Assembly (NCBI RefSeq): GCF_016236915.1
Contig: NZ_JAEHOK010000002.1
Span: 124,001 to 188,000, forward strand
Direction: 5' to 3'
DNA length: 64,000 nucleotides
Source: Salegentibacter maritimus
GTDB lineage: Bacteria; Bacteroidota; Bacteroidia; Flavobacteriales; Flavobacteriaceae
Position 1 is the first letter of the stretch, and each line of letters begins with the position of its first letter. The notes under the pieces were generated by a model, which ran no database searches, was not told the DNA's origin, and worked only from the letters and a program-made list of their open reading frames with translations. This document shows, piece by piece, positions 61,962 to 64,000 of this stretch. The position numbers and the translations under genes were made by a program.

Positions 61962-63110
61962 TTAGAATCCGTCAGAATATTCAATGTCAAAGCTTACAAC
62001 GTTGCCGTTAACCGAATTAACATTTCCTATTTCCATCACGCCATAGAAGTCCTGGGTTTCTATGTTGCCATCTTCGTCTTCAATCTCTCTGGTATCCTTG
62101 TATATAAATAGATCTCCGTCTACCAGACTTGTTGCAGAGGTGATCTCATTGCCATTTTCAAAAGCGGCTCTAGCCGAAAGCACATCAGCATCTTCCAGGT
62201 CGAAATCGTTATCAGCTTTCACAAAGCTAACTTCAGAGTCACTAATTACTTCAAAACCGGTTGGCTCCATAAATTTAATATCAGCATTTTCAGTACCATC
62301 GGCAGAGATAACACCCGTTTGAAGGTTTAGCTGATTCATATTAAGATCTTTAGAGAGCGTTACAGAATTTGAATTCTGGAAATCTTTTGTAGTAATAGCA
62401 ACGTGAGAAGAAACTACATCTGTGAGGTCGCCACTCGTAGCTGTAAATCTGTAGTAAAGCGTATCATTAACACCAAGACCTAGATCTTCGTAATTAGTTT
62501 CGCTTAATTCTACAGTCCCTTCATCTGTCGAAAGGTCCATGTCGCTATCTGCATAGGTGCCATCATTATTTTTTTTAAATTCTAATGTTACCTCATCAAT
62601 TCCTGCTGAAAATGTAGAAACTTCATATGTTAACTCTACTGATGAAAGTGAGTCCATAGTAGTTACTGAAGGATTGTCTTCTCCTAGAGATATAGCTTTG
62701 TTTACCTCTATAGTAAAAGGATCGTTTGTCATATTGCCGTTGGAATACATACTTTGTATTGTAATGGGATATTCGCCAGTTTCCTGAATAGTCCCATCTT
62801 CATCGGTGAAAGTGAAATCTCCCAAAATAGATGAGTTGAAGGTTGCCGTTTCGCCTGAAACTGTCGCTGACCCAATAACAGAACCATCCTGAAGAATCTC
62901 TACGCTTTCTACACTTACGCCTTCGGCGGTGAATAGCTTTATGTTAAGATCTGCATTTCTATCTAAACGAGAAATGGAGTTATCACTTAAAGTGGCATAT
63001 CCTCCTAAATCTACCAGTTCATTGTCAAAAGCTTCGTCATCTGTATCGCAAGAAGCAAAGCCAAAAGCAATAATTAAGCTAAGACTTATAGGTTTTAAAT
63101 ATTTTTTCAT
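61962..63110 (-). CDS. lipoprotein downstream of SusD-like gene (surface-binding candidate)
   Basis: 383 residues from the ATG at 63110 (a TTG two codons upstream is also possible). Lipoprotein signal with lipobox FASC, then the acidic CDTDDEAFDNE tail usual for surface-exposed lipoproteins. The mature part seems to hold several Ig-like beta units (NADLNIKLFTAEGVSVESV, ELTYEVSTFSAGIDEVTLEF, SNSVTLSKDLNMNQLNL) without a recognised enzyme motif. Its place after a SusD-like gene matches the accessory glycan- or ligand-binding lipoproteins of Sus-type systems. Exact family not recognised. Confidence 0.75.
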   Translation of the reverse strand: MKKYLKPISLSLIIAFGFASCDTDDEAFDNELVDLGGYATLSDNSISRLDRNADLNIKLFTAEGVSVESVEILQDGSVIGSATVSGETATFNSSILGDFTFTDEDGTIQETGEYPITIQSMYSNGNMTNDPFTIEVNKAISLGEDNPSVTTMDSLSSVELTYEVSTFSAGIDEVTLEFKKNNDGTYADSDMDLSTDEGTVELSETNYEDLGLGVNDTLYYRFTATSGDLTDVVSSHVAITTKDFQNSNSVTLSKDLNMNQLNLQTGVISADGTENADIKFMEPTGFEVISDSEVSFVKADNDFDLEDADVLSARAAFENGNEITSATSLVDGDLFIYKDTREIEDEDGNIETQDFYGVMEIGNVNSVNGNVVSFDIEYSDGF

Positions 63111-63148
63111 TATCAATATTTTATAATTTTATTTATAATCTTTTACAA

Positions 63149-64000
63149 CTAATCTACATCCCAGAAAATAGGAGTTTGAGCAGTGTCACCTCCAATTGCT
63201 TCGGCAGCAGCCTCATAATTGTTTTCATTTAAGTTGGTCTCATCTACAGGATAAGTGTATCTTAAAGGTACCGGTGTTTCAAATTCAACAGGAATGTTTA
63301 GTTGTGGAGCATCATATTTTCTCCATAAAGACCATCCTTGGAAAGGATTATCGAACATAGCAATCCAGTATTGTGTGGCGAACTGAGCTACAGAGCCGTC
63401 ATAGGCTACGGCAGGCTGAGCAAGATACGATGCGATTGCAGCTTCATCGGTTAATCCCCAGTAATTCATAGAGGCCGTAATTGCAGCGTTATAGTGAGTT
63501 TCAGTATCACCAGGTATGTTATAGCTAAGTTCGGCAGCTTTAGACTGGTTAAAACGAACTTCAGCATAGTCTAATAAGATACCTTCGCGAGTTGGCTGTA
63601 AGAAAGGATCACCAATGTGAGTATAATCACCATAGTTGTTACTAGCTCCGTAGATACCCCCAATATAACCTTCTTTATTTTCGTCGAAATAAACCATTCT
63701 TCTTGGGTCATTAAGGTCGTTCATATAATCTATGATGGTGTTAGAAGCAAGAAAGTCAGATCTTCCACTAAGTACAAGGTCTTCCCATAGTGGGTTGCCG
63801 TAAGGGTCGTTACCCTGGTATTGTACGGTGGCGTTATCTTCATTAGAGGTAAATACTCCATCGGCAACAGCAGATTCTACTGTAGATTGAGAAAGAGTAG
63901 GATTGGCATCAGAAATTCTCATTCCTAATCTCAATTTCAATGAATTGGCAAACATAGACCATTTGTTCATATCTCCACCATAAATCACATCGGCAGAAGT
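63149..64000 (-). CDS. SusD-like outer-membrane lipoprotein (N-terminal part cut by window edge)
   Basis: The frame stays open to base 64000, so only the C-terminal 284 residues or so are present. DVIYGGDMNKWSMFANSLK followed by RLGMRISD, then NPTLSQSTVESAVADG and the late GWSLWRKYDAP and PVPLRYTYPVDE segments, match the SusD-like_2 group. SusD-like proteins sit on the cell surface and help a SusC-type TonB-dependent porin capture a nutrient (glycan or peptide). The SusC gene is expected just outside, upstream of this gene. It is co-transcribed with the lipoprotein downstream (38-base gap). Confidence 0.88.
   Translation of the reverse strand, partial: TSADVIYGGDMNKWSMFANSLKLRLGMRISDANPTLSQSTVESAVADGVFTSNEDNATVQYQGNDPYGNPLWEDLVLSGRSDFLASNTIIDYMNDLNDPRRMVYFDENKEGYIGGIYGASNNYGDYTHIGDPFLQPTREGILLDYAEVRFNQSKAAELSYNIPGDTETHYNAAITASMNYWGLTDEAAIASYLAQPAVAYDGSVAQFATQYWIAMFDNPFQGWSLWRKYDAPQLNIPVEFETPVPLRYTYPVDETNLNENNYEAAAEAIGGDTAQTPIFWDVD

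Overview
The window is about 64 kb of low-GC chromosome from a member of the Bacteroidota, most likely a marine-type Flavobacteriaceae (Gramella/Salegentibacter/Zunongwangia-like; the genus is an inference). Several things point there: GldJ and PorV of the gliding/type IX secretion (T9SS) machinery, a T9SS type B cargo with its PorP/SprF partner, a SusD-like lipoprotein, many lipobox proteins, weak Shine-Dalgarno sites, several TTG starts, and repeated promoter motifs of the Bacteroidota form TTG-N19-TAnnTTTG. Most of the region is ordinary core genome. There is no transposase, phage, CRISPR array or rRNA operon.

Layout. 1-7.1 kb: 3' part of an ABC-F ATPase, then an RND efflux operon (adaptor, pump, TolC) followed by a small Cys-rich protein. 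7.2-7.6 kb: initiator tRNA with its promoter and terminator, followed by short direct repeats. 7.6-9.9 kb: galK-galT on the minus strand. 10.1-12.7 kb: a BASS-family transporter, a lipoprotein and a DUF4403-like protein. 12.7-20.8 kb: murF and gldJ (minus), then porV, cdd, pdhA and pdhC (plus); the porU gene expected between gldJ and porV is absent. 20.9-24.3 kb: M28 peptidase, SDR, SprT-like protein and mannose-1-phosphate guanylyltransferase. 24.4-29.1 kb: DUF389 membrane protein, MlaE/MlaF-type lipid ABC transporter and a PafA-like phosphatase. 29.1-31.6 kb: a minus-strand KAS III / methyltransferase / glycosyltransferase cassette. 31.7-36.4 kb: gcvP, a degenerate UbiA-like protein, and an ECF sigma factor followed by a small ZAS-type anti-sigma candidate. 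36.5-40.6 kb: an inverted-repeat element, an M3 peptidase and purK-purE. 40.7-43.6 kb: an Hpt-Adk fusion, ObgE and a DUF4136 lipoprotein. 43.7-50.8 kb: the minus-strand T9SS cargo / PorP-SprF / OmpA operon. 51-61.9 kb: a TPR protein, Mpl, RadC, a deacetylase-like protein, a YjjG-type HAD, an envelope trio (lipoprotein, DUF5723, unknown), RarA, rhomboid and RlmB. 61.9-64 kb: a SusD-like lipoprotein running off the right edge, plus its downstream lipoprotein.

How the genes fit together. Much of the window serves the envelope: efflux, T9SS secretion, peptidoglycan synthesis and recycling (MurF, Mpl), lipid trafficking (MlaEF), outer-membrane nutrient uptake (SusD) and many periplasmic or lipoproteins. 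The rest is central metabolism (pyruvate dehydrogenase, glycine cleavage, purine synthesis and salvage, galactose) and genome or ribosome maintenance (RarA, RadC, ObgE, RlmB). The points most worth a second look are the ECF/ZAS pair with an RsrA-like C-H-C-C zinc signature, the missing porU, the roughly 150-bp inverted-repeat element near 36.5 kb, the KAS III-methyltransferase-GT2 cassette, and the repeat-built 1507-residue T9SS cargo. Nothing here is clearly a new mobile or defence system.
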